From contig NZ_CP041743.1 in the NCBI RefSeq assembly GCF_007556815.1, positions 1,550,001 through 1,614,000 of the forward strand: a stretch of DNA of 64,000 nt, given 5' to 3'. Of the stretch, positions 33,005 through 42,033 are shown piece after piece; the first letter of the stretch is position 1; every line of letters begins with the position of its first letter. The notes under the pieces are model-generated. The model saw only the letters and a program-made list of their open reading frames with translations. It had not been told where the DNA came from and searched no databases. The DNA is from Paraburkholderia megapolitana. Its GTDB lineage: Bacteria; Pseudomonadota; Gammaproteobacteria; Burkholderiales; Burkholderiaceae. The position numbers and the translations under genes were made by a program.

Positions 33005-34237
33005 CTAGAACCGCTCGACCCTGAACGGATGCATATCCACCGTCACGGGTTCACCGGTCATCATCTCGGCGACCAACCGGCCGGTGATGGGCCCAAGCGT
33101 CAAGCCATGATGCGCATGGCCAAATGCAAACCACAAATTCTCGTGCTGTCGAGCGGGTCCGATGATCGGCATCATGTCGATGGTGCAGGGGCGTCGGCCC
33201 ATCCACGGTTCATCGTCGAGGCGTGCGCCTAGCGGGAATAGCTTGCGTGCGATCGGCTCGACCGCGGTTAATTGCGCCGGAGTTTTCGGCGCATCGACTC
33301 GCGCAATTTCCGCGCCTGTCGTCAACCGGATGCCTCGTGCCATCGGAGCGAGCAGATAAGCGTTTTCGATGTCGAGCACCGGATGGTTCAAACGTGCCTG
33401 CGCTTCAGGTGCGTAGTGCATGTGATAGCCGCGTTTGACAGCGAGCGGCAGGCGATAACCGAGGCGCTCGGTCGCGCGTGCGGACCATGGTCCCAATGCA
33501 ATCACCGTAGACGCCGCCTCGATCGTTCCTTCGTCCGTGTCGACCTGCCAGCCATCGCGAAGCGTATCGGCGTCGCCGATCAGAAACCGTCCGCCGAGGC
33601 GCTCGAAATATTTTGCATACGCGGTGACGAGCGCATTGGGATCGCTGACCGAATCGGAGGCGGTGAAACGCAGTCCGCCTAACAACGACGTGTCGAGGTC
33701 GGGTTCAACCTGTCGCAGGCGCGCCGGATCCAGCGCTTCGAACGTGACGCCGAATTCCCGCTGCCACTGCTCGACGGTCTTCGTTTCCGCGTCCTGTTTT
33801 GCCGCGGTGCGAAAGACCTTGATCCATCCAGTGGGACGTATTAATTCGCTGGCGCCGGCCTCGGCGGCAAGCGCGCGATGCTCGTTGACGCAATGTTCGA
33901 TCAACGTCGAATAGGAGCGCGCAATCGCCGCATGTTTCACTGGATGCGAATTGCGCCAGTACTGCCACAGGAAAGGCGCAACCTTCAACATCGCGTCAGC
34001 GTGATAGCGAACGTCGAGCGATTCGTTGCGTGCGTATTGCAGCAACTTGAGAATGTTGCGAGGAAAGGCATAGGGATAAACGCCTTCGCGCTGGATCAGC
34101 CCGGCGTTGCCAAACGATGTCTCGTTGCCGGGGAGCTTGCGATCCACGAGCGCAACCGCGCGGCCGCGCTTCTGAAGATGCACGGCGATGGACACGCCCA
34201 CAATGCCCGCGCCGAGCACGACGGTGTCGAATTTCAT
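33005..34237 (-). CDS. DadA-like FAD-dependent D-amino acid dehydrogenase
   Basis: A 410-residue flavoprotein of the DAO family. The N-terminal GAGIVGVSIAVHLQKRGRAV binds the FAD ADP part, followed by GNETSFGNAGLIQREGVYPY as in DadA. The C-terminal GRRPCTIDMMPIIGPA and FGHAHHGLTLGPITGRLVAE complete the flavin site. DadA oxidises D-amino acids at the inner membrane. No alanine racemase is adjacent, so a different D-amino or N-methyl amino acid is possible. Confidence 0.8.
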   Translation of the reverse strand: MKFDTVVLGAGIVGVSIAVHLQKRGRAVALVDRKLPGNETSFGNAGLIQREGVYPYAFPRNILKLLQYARNESLDVRYHADAMLKVAPFLWQYWRNSHPVKHAAIARSYSTLIEHCVNEHRALAAEAGASELIRPTGWIKVFRTAAKQDAETKTVEQWQREFGVTFEALDPARLRQVEPDLDTSLLGGLRFTASDSVSDPNALVTAYAKYFERLGGRFLIGDADTLRDGWQVDTDEGTIEAASTVIALGPWSARATERLGYRLPLAVKRGYHMHYAPEAQARLNHPVLDIENAYLLAPMARGIRLTTGAEIARVDAPKTPAQLTAVEPIARKLFPLGARLDDEPWMGRRPCTIDMMPIIGPARQHENLWFAFGHAHHGLTLGPITGRLVAEMMTGEPVTVDMHPFRVERF

Positions 34238-34275
34238 CGAGTGTCTGGTCCAGTTTTTTGTTGGAAGACGCTACT

Positions 34276-35442
34276 TTACTGCGAACCGACCCGTAGCGAT
34301 CCTGGTGGACCTGGCAGTGCGATGTCCGCGTGCGTATCGACGAGATGACCGTCACGCTGAACCCGCAGCACGGAGATCGTGTTGCTCGCGTAGTTGCCGG
34401 TGTACGCATAGCGTCCGTCCGGCGAGAACGCTGCCCCTTCGGGGAACGCTCCAACTTCGATCGTGTCGGCGCGGCTGATGCGTCCGTTCTTGATGCGCAG
34501 TAAGACGGCTAGACCTGTCTTGTGGCGGAACCATGAATCGATCGCCGCATCGTAGCTTCCGTTCAGGATGGTCGCCAGTGCGAAGTCGCCGCGCGGACTG
34601 ACGACCAGCCCTTCAACTGAATCTCCTGCCGTCACGTAATCGACCACGCGGGGCGGCGAAGCCTGCAAGTCCATCACGGTCACGGGGTCGACGTTGCCAT
34701 TCGAATCGGCTTTGCCGGTGTTGCCAGCGAGGCCCGTGTATCCGTCCGGTGTAATGGTGACCGTATAGGGAAAGAGGCCGGCCGGCATCTCGTAGCCAGT
34801 CGGTTGCACATGGCCGTCGTCGATCGATAACACGGCTACTTTGTGCGCGAGGAATTTGGCAACCAGTGCGCGCTTGCCGTCCGGTGTGATCGCGACGGAA
34901 GTTACTTCGTCGTTCATCTGAACTGTGTCGGTGACCTGCACGTCCTGGCCGTGAATGGACAGAACGGATATCGACTTGCCGTCGCGGTTGGCGACCAGCG
35001 CCAATGTCCCGGTTCTATCGATTGCCAGACCGGATGGTTGCGATCCGACCTTGACCGTCGAAATGAGTTTCGGCGGCCGCGCTGTCAGGTCGACTACGAA
35101 TAGCCTGTCATCTGGCACAGGCTTCCATGTGCCGCCGTCCACCGGTTGCCAGTTGAGCGAGTTGGCGATCAACGCGAGACTCTGATCGGGTGTCACTGCG
35201 AGGTTGGTCGGCGGTCCGACCACGGAATTGGTGAGTGGCAGCGCGCCGATCAGCTCAGGGTGGGCAGGGTCCTTCAGATCGTAGAACTGAACCAGGTCTT
35301 CACCGGGTTGCCTGTTCACACGCTGGCCCTGGTCGTTGAAAACCAGCTTCGTATCGATGCCGACCACCATAACTTGCGCACCGGCAACACCCGAAAATCC
35401 GACCGCAAGAATTATCGCTGCGACAAGGCTTCTTGTTTTCAT
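34276..35442 (-). CDS. Exported YncE-like beta-propeller protein
   Basis: A 388-residue secreted protein with a signal peptide (MKTRSLVAAIILAVGFSGVA, cleavage near AGA-Q). The mature part has about seven repeats of the form VA(I/V)TPDG..ALVAN, for example LAVTPDQSLALIANS, GLAIDRTGTLALVANRDGKS and GAAFSPDGRYAYTGNYASNT, as in lactonase/YncE-type seven-bladed propellers. The function is uncertain; the fold often binds ligands or acts as a sugar lactonase. ATG 35442 is preferred over a TTG six bases upstream. It lies 38 bases upstream of the flavoprotein gene on the same strand. Confidence 0.75.
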   Translation of the reverse strand: MKTRSLVAAIILAVGFSGVAGAQVMVVGIDTKLVFNDQGQRVNRQPGEDLVQFYDLKDPAHPELIGALPLTNSVVGPPTNLAVTPDQSLALIANSLNWQPVDGGTWKPVPDDRLFVVDLTARPPKLISTVKVGSQPSGLAIDRTGTLALVANRDGKSISVLSIHGQDVQVTDTVQMNDEVTSVAITPDGKRALVAKFLAHKVAVLSIDDGHVQPTGYEMPAGLFPYTVTITPDGYTGLAGNTGKADSNGNVDPVTVMDLQASPPRVVDYVTAGDSVEGLVVSPRGDFALATILNGSYDAAIDSWFRHKTGLAVLLRIKNGRISRADTIEVGAFPEGAAFSPDGRYAYTGNYASNTISVLRVQRDGHLVDTHADIALPGPPGSLRVGSQ

Positions 35443-35553
35443 GATCAAGTTCCCGAGGCAAGGGAAGCGCAGGGCGCATCCTGGACGAGTTCGATCCGAT
35501 GGCCACCTTCATGGTCCGGCTCGCGTATGAAAGGCCAGTGTGCCTGGTCGTGC

Positions 35554-36039
35554 CTACGGAACGACGGTGTACGGTTGCCCAACCGTGATGGTGGAAAAAA
35601 TCAGAAAGCGCAGCACTGCGTGGTCGTCCACGTTGCGGAACAAGGTATGCGGCACCATCGCCTGGTCCTGCAGGCTCTCGCCCGCGTGGTAGAGCCGAGG
35701 CGGATCGTTGCCATACGCCGACTCGGCCGTACCCTCGATGATGTAGTTCAGACCCGCGACGGGATGATGGTGGAGCGGCGCCGAAACACCGGGCAGGAGC
35801 GTGACCAGATCCATACGCAGTTCCTGGTCTGTATCGGGAATTGCATGGCGTTCCAGCGTGGTACGCGTAATACCCTTCATCTGAACTGGAATGGTCTGCG
35901 CGATGCTGGTGCCGCGCGTGAGAAGCAATGAGGCTGCGGCAACGCCGAGCGCCGAACGGGTGAAGTGTCGCCGCGACCAGCCGGCGAGTGCTTCGCCATC
36001 GGGAGTCGGAGTCGGGCGGGGGATACGGACGATCGGCAT
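35554..36039 (-). CDS. Exported cupin protein with Tat-like signal
   Basis: A 161-residue protein. The ATG at 36039 is preceded by GGGAG; in-frame ATGs upstream lack a site. The N-terminal WSRRHFTRSALGVAAASLLL resembles a twin-arginine signal. The cupin motif PLHHHPVAGLNYIIEGTAES supplies two or three metal-binding His and a Glu, and the second motif holds PHTLFRNVD. It is probably a periplasmic metal-bound cupin of unknown substrate. It is divergent from the TetR gene at 36152. Confidence 0.75.
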   Translation of the reverse strand: MPIVRIPRPTPTPDGEALAGWSRRHFTRSALGVAAASLLLTRGTSIAQTIPVQMKGITRTTLERHAIPDTDQELRMDLVTLLPGVSAPLHHHPVAGLNYIIEGTAESAYGNDPPRLYHAGESLQDQAMVPHTLFRNVDDHAVLRFLIFSTITVGQPYTVVP

Positions 36040-36151
36040 GTACATCTCCCTGGAGTAATGACCACCGGTACCGCGTTGCGACATTAAGTTACGAGCGTAA
36101 TGCTGTCAATGTTTATTATGTGACGGACGTCATCTTATTTGAGAGAGCAGC

Positions 36152-36745
36152 ATGGGACGCTACGCGCAGGGGCATAAGGAAGAAAGCCGGGCCCGCATTG
36201 TGGCCGCGATCGGCCGTGGGTTTCGCAGGCAGGGTTATGGTGGCAGCGGTGTCGACGGACTGGCTCGCGAGGCGGGTGTGACGCACGGTGCGTTCTATGG
36301 CCACTTTCGCTCCAAGGCGGAAGCGTTTGGCGCTGCGGTGACGGCTGGGTTGAGCGGGCTCAGGCAAGGGGTTGAGCGGTCGCGCGAAGAGCATGGCGCG
36401 GGCTGGGTTGCTGCGTTTGCCGCGCGCTACATGGGATTCAAAAGGACGTGCGAACTCGGCGACGCGTGCACCTTGCAGAGTCTGTCTGCAGAGATCGAGC
36501 GCACCGATCCGACCACTCGCGCTGCTTACGAAGTCGAACTGCGGCGTGTCATGGAGGCCGTCGCCGCGGGGCTTGTTAACGGCACCGAGGCTGAACGTCG
36601 GGCCCGTGCATGGGTCATGCTGTCCGTGCTGGTGGGCGGCGCGACTTTAGCGCGCGCGGTCCCGGGCGAGGAGACCAGTGAAGAGATTGCGGAGGCAGTC
36701 CAGCGTGCTGTTCTCGGGCTCGCGGAAGGGAAGCCTGGCGGGTGA
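36152..36745 (+). CDS. TetR family regulator
   Basis: A 197-residue regulator. The N-terminal helix-turn-helix is GFRRQGYGGSGVDGLAREAG VTHGAFYGHFRSKAEAFGAA, the form found in TetR proteins of the YcdC/AcrR-like group (VTHGAFYGHF). The C-terminal ligand domain is short. It is divergent from the Tat-type cupin gene with 112 bases between, so it probably controls it. Confidence 0.85.
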   Translation: MGRYAQGHKEESRARIVAAIGRGFRRQGYGGSGVDGLAREAGVTHGAFYGHFRSKAEAFGAAVTAGLSGLRQGVERSREEHGAGWVAAFAARYMGFKRTCELGDACTLQSLSAEIERTDPTTRAAYEVELRRVMEAVAAGLVNGTEAERRARAWVMLSVLVGGATLARAVPGEETSEEIAEAVQRAVLGLAEGKPGG

Positions 36746-36802
36746 CTGGACGCCGGGTCGCAGCGAAACGCACCAGTACCCGCTCAGCAACCGCCGCCTG
36801 GC

Positions 36803-37024
36803 TTAACGCCACCCCCTATACCACCCATGATGCGGATGCCACCACCCCCAGCCATACCGCGCGTGATAACGCCACACATAACCCGGCGCCGGCGCCACCT
36901 CGACCGGTGCGACGTACGCTACGCCCGGTGGCGGCCCAGCAGGTTCGACCGGGGCGACCACGCATCCCGAGAGTGCACCGACGAGCAGCGCAGGACATAG
37001 AGCGAGCAGGATTCTTGATTTCAT
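36803..37024 (-). CDS. Small Pro/Tyr/Trp-rich lipoprotein
   Basis: A 73-residue lipoprotein with signal MKSRILLALCPALLVGALSG and lipobox LSGC. The mature part is proline-rich, then aromatic and His-rich (YVWRYHARYGWGWWHPHHGW), like YXWGXW-type envelope proteins. The longer frame to 37159 is not signal-like. It follows the sigma/anti-sigma/Spy operon on the same strand after 83 bases. Confidence 0.65.
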   Translation of the reverse strand: MKSRILLALCPALLVGALSGCVVAPVEPAGPPPGVAYVAPVEVAPAPGYVWRYHARYGWGWWHPHHGWYRGWR

Positions 37025-37107
37025 GATGAGTGAGTACCGTTTGACATAGGCGGGAGAATTCCCCGCTCCATTAAACGGTGGCAACCCGAAAATCCGTCGC
37101 AAGAACG

Positions 37108-37608
37108 CTATTTTTCTTCGTTGTCGGGCAGTGGCCGCTGCGCCGGCGGCAAGTGCCACGACCCGTATTTCTGCAGACCTTCGGCGAACTTGACGCGCTC
37201 CTCCGGCGTCAGCGCTGCCGCATACTCGACGACACGTTGCTCCACATGCGTTCTGAAGGCGACATCGGCTTCGCGAGTACTGGTGATCGCCGCATCGAGC
37301 GCCGCCTGATCGAGGGGCGATGCTGCCAGCAGACGGAGCACATTCTTGCGTCCGTTCACGGCTGCCTGTCCGTACTGCCGCGCTTCACGGCGCGCATCCC
37401 GCAAGGTCTCGACGAATTCCTGTTGCTGTGCGGCCGACAACTGCTCCGCGGCGAAACGCGGTGCGCCAGGCTGCTTTGCCGTTTCGTGCCAGTGCGAGTA
37501 AAGGTATTGCCCGGCCCCGCCTGCGAGCGCGCCGAGCATGAAGATATTCAGTCCCAGCGACGCGATCAGCAGCCACTTCGGGTTCCGCGCCCGTATTTCG
37601 TCGCTCAT
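37108..37608 (-). CDS. Periplasmic Spy/CnrX-like sensor protein
   Basis: A 166-residue membrane-anchored protein. The helix PKWLLIASLGLNIFMLGALA at about 10-30 is followed by a periplasmic helical hairpin with ALTPEERVKFAEGLQKYG, the repeated L(T/S)xEER pattern of Spy/CpxP/heavy-metal-resistance proteins. Its start overlaps the anti-sigma stop by 4 bases. CnrX-type sensors pass metal or envelope stress to an anti-sigma/ECF sigma pair, and this gene order (sigma, anti-sigma, sensor) fits that logic. Confidence 0.75.
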   Translation of the reverse strand: MSDEIRARNPKWLLIASLGLNIFMLGALAGGAGQYLYSHWHETAKQPGAPRFAAEQLSAAQQQEFVETLRDARREARQYGQAAVNGRKNVLRLLAASPLDQAALDAAITSTREADVAFRTHVEQRVVEYAAALTPEERVKFAEGLQKYGSWHLPPAQRPLPDNEEK

Positions 37609-38030
37609 TCACTACTCCAGTCGAAAGCAGAACTACTGAAAGTCGTGTTCTGATAAGCCGCTTCTGTGCCGATATGGGACGAACCCGCCAGCACGAAAAG
37701 CGATACCGCCAATGCGCCGACGAGTCCGCCCGTCAGCCCTGCGCCAGCAAGCGCCAGACCTGGCCACCACGTGCGCCGTCCGGGCACCGAGCGTGCCTCA
37801 GGTGCCCGCGGCGCTCCGCCGACGATACGCCGCCGCAGCTCGCGATCGGGCGCGGCGACCACATAGCTTTCCAGCCAGTCGTCGAGCTCGCTGGCGCTCG
37901 CGAGCATCGCATCGGCTTCGTCGCGATGCTGTTGCGCCCATGCCATCGATGCGGCGCGTTCGTCTTCGGGCCAGCGGTGCGGGTCGCTTCCGTAGGCGTC
38001 GACAAGTACACGGAATCGTTCGGGGGTCAT
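37605..38030 (-). CDS. Anti-sigma factor, single-pass membrane protein
   Basis: A 141-residue protein whose start overlaps the ECF sigma stop by 4 bases. Residues 1-75 are cytoplasmic and acidic/helical (RFRVLVDAYGSDPHRWPEDE), the likely sigma-binding part; there is no zinc HxxxCxxC motif. One membrane helix at about 90-113 (LALAGAGLTGGLVGALAVSL) and a short periplasmic tail follow. Role inferred from gene order and topology. Confidence 0.75.
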   Translation of the reverse strand: MTPERFRVLVDAYGSDPHRWPEDERAASMAWAQQHRDEADAMLASASELDDWLESYVVAAPDRELRRRIVGGAPRAPEARSVPGRRTWWPGLALAGAGLTGGLVGALAVSLFVLAGSSHIGTEAAYQNTTFSSSAFDWSSE

Positions 38031-38647
38031 CGTGTGTCCTTGCTGTGGCTGCTATTCGTCAGTTGCGCGCGCAGGTTGCGGCGTGCGCGCGAGAGCAGGC
38101 TTTCGAGCGCGTCGACCGTAATGCCCATCACGCCCGCCGCTTCGATGTTGGATAGCTCCTGATAATAATTGAGTACCAGTGCTTCCCGTTGGCGCGCGGG
38201 CAGTGTCGCCAGCGCCGCGCGAATCTGTTCGTCGCGCGAGCGATGCTCGAGCCTTTCGTCGGGCGCGATGGCGGGGTCGACGAGATCGGGCAGGCCGTCT
38301 TCGTCATCGGTGGGTTTCTCGCGGTTGGCCCGCAGGCGGTCGTAACACAGATTCATCGCGACGCGATGCAGCCAGGTATCGAAGCGCGCCTCGCCGGTGC
38401 GCCAGTGCGGCGCCTGTTTCCAGATGCGGATAAAGGCTTCCTGCGTGACATCCTCGGCTTCCATGCGATCTCCCAGCATACGCGTGGCGAGCGCAAGCAG
38501 CCGCGGCAGCTTGCGCTCCATCAGCGTACGGACGGCCGCCGAATCGCGTCGGCCCACCCGTTCAATCAATTCGGCGTCGGGGTCCTGTTCACTCAACGCG
38601 CGCAGCCTTCGCGCGTCGAGTGCGCAGTCCGCCGGTCTCGCCGACAC
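38027..38647 (-). CDS. ECF sigma factor
   Basis: A 206-residue extracytoplasmic-function sigma factor. Region 2 is LLALATRMLGDRMEAEDVTQ EAFIRIW and WRTGEARFDTWLHRVAMNLC; region 4 is LPARQREALVLNYYQELSNI then VDALESLLSRARRNLRAQL. A linker of acidic residues (DDEDGLPDLVDP) separates them. It heads a coupled operon with an anti-sigma and a Spy-like sensor. The 176 bases upstream probably hold its own promoter; I could not identify a consensus. Confidence 0.9.
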   Translation of the reverse strand: MSARPADCALDARRLRALSEQDPDAELIERVGRRDSAAVRTLMERKLPRLLALATRMLGDRMEAEDVTQEAFIRIWKQAPHWRTGEARFDTWLHRVAMNLCYDRLRANREKPTDDEDGLPDLVDPAIAPDERLEHRSRDEQIRAALATLPARQREALVLNYYQELSNIEAAGVMGITVDALESLLSRARRNLRAQLTNSSHSKDTR

Positions 38648-38823
38648 TTCATCCGGACTTGCTTCACGTGCCGTTCATCCCCGCTCAGATCGATGTTGTC
38701 CGCTTGCTGCTCGATGCGCCCGGAGCATTTCTCCGCGGCATACCTGATCAATATATGACGGCTACAGCGCGATAGCAGGCTGGTCGTGGTGGCACGACGA
38801 CACGACCGGCCAGAACACGCGCG

Positions 38824-39126
38824 TCAAGCCCAGTGACCTTCGATCCAGCGCCAGCGCGGTCCGAACTGCGCCCAGTGACCGGGCACCCAGTGATAGCCGA
38901 CTCGCACGAGTTGCCAGTGTCCGGGCACCCACGCATAGGCGCCATTGATCCAGCGCCAGTGTCCGCGATCCCAGACGTAGCCCGCGCGCGGCGTCGGAAC
39001 GACTTCCACGCGCACCGGCGGGGGCGGCGCCGTGGGGGTAACGATGATCGCCTGAGCGAAGGTGGCGGACGCGGCAAGCGCGGCTAGCGGGGCGACGAGA
39101 TATTTTGCGAGGTTGACTGGTCTCAT
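38824..39126 (-). CDS. YXWGXW repeat protein, exported
   Basis: A 100-residue protein with a signal peptide (MRPVNLAKYLVAPLAALAAS, cleavage near TFA-QA). The mature part carries four or five repeats of the type YxWxxGHW: YVWDRGHWRWINGAYAWVPG, then YHWVPGHW and WRWIEGHW. Such BcpO-related proteins are common in Burkholderia envelopes, function unknown. It lies upstream of the ECF sigma gene on the same strand with 176 bases between and may be part of its regulon. Confidence 0.75.
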   Translation of the reverse strand: MRPVNLAKYLVAPLAALAASATFAQAIIVTPTAPPPPVRVEVVPTPRAGYVWDRGHWRWINGAYAWVPGHWQLVRVGYHWVPGHWAQFGPRWRWIEGHWA

Positions 39127-39329
39127 GTGGGTTCCAAGTACGGGCGCCAGAAATTGGGGCGTCGAGTCTTAAACGGAGACTTAGCGGGAATCCGTCGCGC
39201 AATTGCAAAAAAGTATGGAAGCGCGAGTGGGCGACAGGTTTTCGTAAGAATTCGCATTGCGCAGCAGCCCGGAGAGAGCGCGCGAAAACGTTGCGCCGCT
39301 GGGGCCGCAGGCTTGAGCAGGGCGTGCGC

Positions 39330-39974
39330 TCAGTTGCTCAGGGGCAGCTTGCGCATCGGATCGCGCCCGAGATCGAGACCGGCCGCCTTGCCGGTACTGG
39401 CTGCTTCATCGGGTTCGCTGATCCAGAGCACCGGAGGCACACGGCGCATGATCGTTTCGATTGCGTCGATGGTCGACAGGTCGAACCGGCTGACGACGAG
39501 ATCCGGACGGCCCGGGCGTTCGTAGCGATCGAAGCCGTCGGCAAGCTGCGCGACGCGGCCGGGATCGTCCTGCGTGTGCGGACTTCTTGCGCTGGTCGGA
39601 TCGACTGGCGGCGGCGTGTCGACGAAGATCTCGAAGTACGCGTCGCCGATGATTTCCCGCGCCAGCCTGCGGTGCGACGCAAGCGGTGCGATCGCGACCA
39701 CGATCGGAATGACCGCCTGTCTGCTCAGCAGATCGGCGCAATGCGCGATGCGGCGGATGTTCTCGGTCTGCGCGTCTGGATCGTATCCGAGGTCTTCGCT
39801 CAAACCCGAGCGGATCGTATCCCCGTCGAGAACCACGGCCTGCGCGCCGAAAGCGACGAGCCGGACCTGCACACCGGATGCAATGCGCGATTTGCCGGCG
39901 CCCCGTACGCCTGTGAGCCAGAGTACGGGAGCAATCGCCGAAGGGGTATGACAGTAAGGTGCGCTACGCGACAT
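39330..39974 (-). CDS. Diverged APS kinase (CysC)-like P-loop kinase
   Basis: A 214-residue protein with Walker A GVRGAGKS (22-29), LDGDTIRSGLSEDLGYD and ENIRRIAHCADLL, all hallmarks of adenylyl-sulfate kinase. The usual Ser of the SP(F/H) phosphoacceptor is Ala96 (AIAPLAS), and the RDPKGLY segment is replaced by an unrelated Pro/Ser/Thr stretch. No cysN, cysD or sulfotransferase gene is near. It may phosphorylate a different small molecule or modify a surface sugar. ATG 39974 follows AGGGG; the longer frame to 40019 lacks a site. Confidence 0.75.
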   Translation of the reverse strand: MSRSAPYCHTPSAIAPVLWLTGVRGAGKSRIASGVQVRLVAFGAQAVVLDGDTIRSGLSEDLGYDPDAQTENIRRIAHCADLLSRQAVIPIVVAIAPLASHRRLAREIIGDAYFEIFVDTPPPVDPTSARSPHTQDDPGRVAQLADGFDRYERPGRPDLVVSRFDLSTIDAIETIMRRVPPVLWISEPDEAASTGKAAGLDLGRDPMRKLPLSN

Positions 39975-40062
39975 GTTTTGAGCCCCTGATGATCCGCCGG
40001 ACACGATGGCGAATTGCATTTAACGCGTGGGGACGAAAAAACCGTCGCTGATGCTTTCGCGA

Positions 40063-40761
40063 CTACGCATTGGCTGTTGCGCGCGCAGCCTCATCGATTA
40101 ACGCACTGACTTCGACCGGCCGCGACGCAAGCGAAGCGTGGCTCGAATCGAGCGTAATCACCTTGCGAGCATGGAGTCGTGCCGACATCATCTGCTGGTT
40201 TTCCGGCGCGATCATGCGGTCCTTGCTCGAGATCTGATACCACGATGATTTCTGCTTCCACGCAGGTGCAGTGATGGTGTCGCCGAAGGTGCTCGCGAGC
40301 GGCGCCTTCTGCGTGACGCCCATCACGAGGCCTTCGTCCGGCGTCAGATCCTGGCAGAAGCTCTCATGGAATTTGTCTGCTTTAACCCACAGGTAGCCGT
40401 CGCTGTCGGGTTCGAGATTGGCGGCCGCGGCCGGAAGGTTCTGCTGGGTAATGCCGCCGGGGCTTTCTCCCGCGTCCGGTGCGAAGGCGGCGATATAGAC
40501 GAGCCCAACTACGTTCGGCAGATCGCCGGCTTCGGTGATAACCGCGCCGCCATACGAATGACCGACCAGCAACACTGGGCCTTGCTGCTGCGCGACCATC
40601 TTGCGGGTGCGCCCGGCGTCTTCGGCGAGCGAGGTTAGCGGAAGTTCGACAGCGCGAATCGACGTATACCCCTTGCGTGTCAATTCGACGATGACCTTGC
40701 TCCAGTGCGCGGCGCCGCCCCAGAAACCGTGAACCAGAACGATGGTGGGTGTGTTACTCAT
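40063..40761 (-). CDS. Alpha/beta hydrolase (EstC-like)
   Basis: A 232-residue hydrolase with the oxyanion HGFWGG near the N-terminus, nucleophile elbow LLVGHSYGGAV, a late acid (SSKDRMIAP) and the His in LDSSHASLASRP. This is the compact esterase/hydroxynitrile-lyase-like group found widely as stand-alone enzymes. Substrate unknown. AAAGGAG precedes the start. It lies upstream of nothing obvious; the MarR gene is next on the same strand. Confidence 0.8.
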   Translation of the reverse strand: MSNTPTIVLVHGFWGGAAHWSKVIVELTRKGYTSIRAVELPLTSLAEDAGRTRKMVAQQQGPVLLVGHSYGGAVITEAGDLPNVVGLVYIAAFAPDAGESPGGITQQNLPAAAANLEPDSDGYLWVKADKFHESFCQDLTPDEGLVMGVTQKAPLASTFGDTITAPAWKQKSSWYQISSKDRMIAPENQQMMSARLHARKVITLDSSHASLASRPVEVSALIDEAARATANA

Positions 40762-40890
40762 GGCATGCTCCTTTGAGGTTGGGAACTGCCTGTCAGATCA
40801 TACCTACGATCCGTGTCGCTTCGCGGCGTTTGTTAAATGCTGCGTACCGTACGCCTCACTTCGCGGCGCGAGAGACCTGGCTCGCGGACC

Positions 40891-41346
40891 TCAACTGTCG
40901 AGAACAAGGCCATTGCGGCCGGCAGCGGCAAGCTGCGGGCGCAAGGGCGACGGTTGAGCATCGTCCGCGGCTGCGATCCACAACGGCAGCGCGTCGAGCA
41001 GCACGGACTGACCGTATGGCGTGAGCGTGAGGCGTCTGCGTCGACGCTCGCCTTGCCCTACATGCGCCGCGACCAGTGCCCTGCGCATCAGAATGCTCAG
41101 TTGTGCGGATACGTGTGCGGTTTCCATCTGCATCTCTTGCGCGAGTTCGCTGACTGTTGGCGGCTCGGCGCGATACAGCAGCGCGAGCAGGCAGAATTGC
41201 GCGGCACTGATCTGTAGCGAACGCAGCGCGTCGTTACGCCTGCGCGCGATTTCGCGCATGCTGCGCTGGGCGAGCAGATAGTCGAGGCTCGACTGACTGG
41301 CATGAGCAAGCAACGCAGCTTTGTCTGCCGATAGGGCGCGTGTCAT
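40891..41346 (-). CDS. MarR family regulator
   Basis: A 151-residue winged-helix protein from MTRALSADK at 41346. The DNA-binding core is SAAQFCLLALLYRAEPPTVS ELAQEMQMETAHVSAQLSIL then a wing HVGQGERRRRRLTLTPYG. The longer frame to 41469 is unlike MarR N-termini. It is probably a repressor for a nearby gene, perhaps the hydrolase downstream (129-base gap). Confidence 0.75.
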   Translation of the reverse strand: MTRALSADKAALLAHASQSSLDYLLAQRSMREIARRRNDALRSLQISAAQFCLLALLYRAEPPTVSELAQEMQMETAHVSAQLSILMRRALVAAHVGQGERRRRRLTLTPYGQSVLLDALPLWIAAADDAQPSPLRPQLAAAGRNGLVLDS

Positions 41347-41603
41347 ACGTGGGATTCCATTTCGAGTGCATCGTGCCGAACGCAATCGGCGCATCGTCAC
41401 ACGGTAGTCAAGATGGACCGACGGATAAAGAGGCTGAACGCGAAAAGAGTGCTTCCCGAATGCGAACAATCCGCCGCGCTGTGTGGCATCGCGGAGGGTT
41501 GTGCTTCGAGGTCGTTCGGAGGGGAATAGAAAAACTACCTGAACGGGCAGCCGTGCCGATTTTTTTGTTCTGGCGCTGCCCTATATGAACCGCACGGTTC
41601 GCA

Positions 41604-41837
41604 TCAATTCGTCCGTCGCGGCGTCCCCGTGTTCACGGACATATCGAACTGCGCCTCGGCTTCGGCCAGTTCATCGAGTGCCTGCTCGAGTTGCAGCACT
41701 GCGAGCGAATGCTCGATCTCCCTGCTTTCCGGTGCCGGTTCGCCGCGAACGATGCGAAACGCCATGTCGACCTTTCTCGACGCGCGGACGAATCGCTCCG
41801 CAGCGCTGGCTTCAAGTGAGCGTGCAGTGACCGACAT
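41604..41837 (-). CDS. Small hypothetical protein, 77 residues
   Basis: ATG 41837 is preceded by GGAGG at a good distance and gives MSVTARSLEASAAERFVRAS ... a charged, helical protein rich in Glu and Ala (LQLEQALDELAEAEAQFDMS). There is no signal or membrane helix. The family is not recognised. About 200-250 bases upstream lie three GTTAAC sites, two of them in a 20-base-spaced repeat, which may regulate it. Confidence 0.55.
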   Translation of the reverse strand: MSVTARSLEASAAERFVRASRKVDMAFRIVRGEPAPESREIEHSLAVLQLEQALDELAEAEAQFDMSVNTGTPRRTN

Positions 41838-42033
41838 GACTGAACCTCCAATGCTCGAATACTGAAGAGTGTCGATGACAGCGGCGGGAACTCGTGTCTG
41901 CCTGCACTCTCGCTGGGACGCACCCGTATGCCTGCAAATCGCGAGCATACATCGGGTTGGGCGTCGTATTTCGGTAGCTTGCCAGGAACTTGGCGGAACC
42001 GCCAGGAGTATGTTGCGAATTCTCACACGGCAC

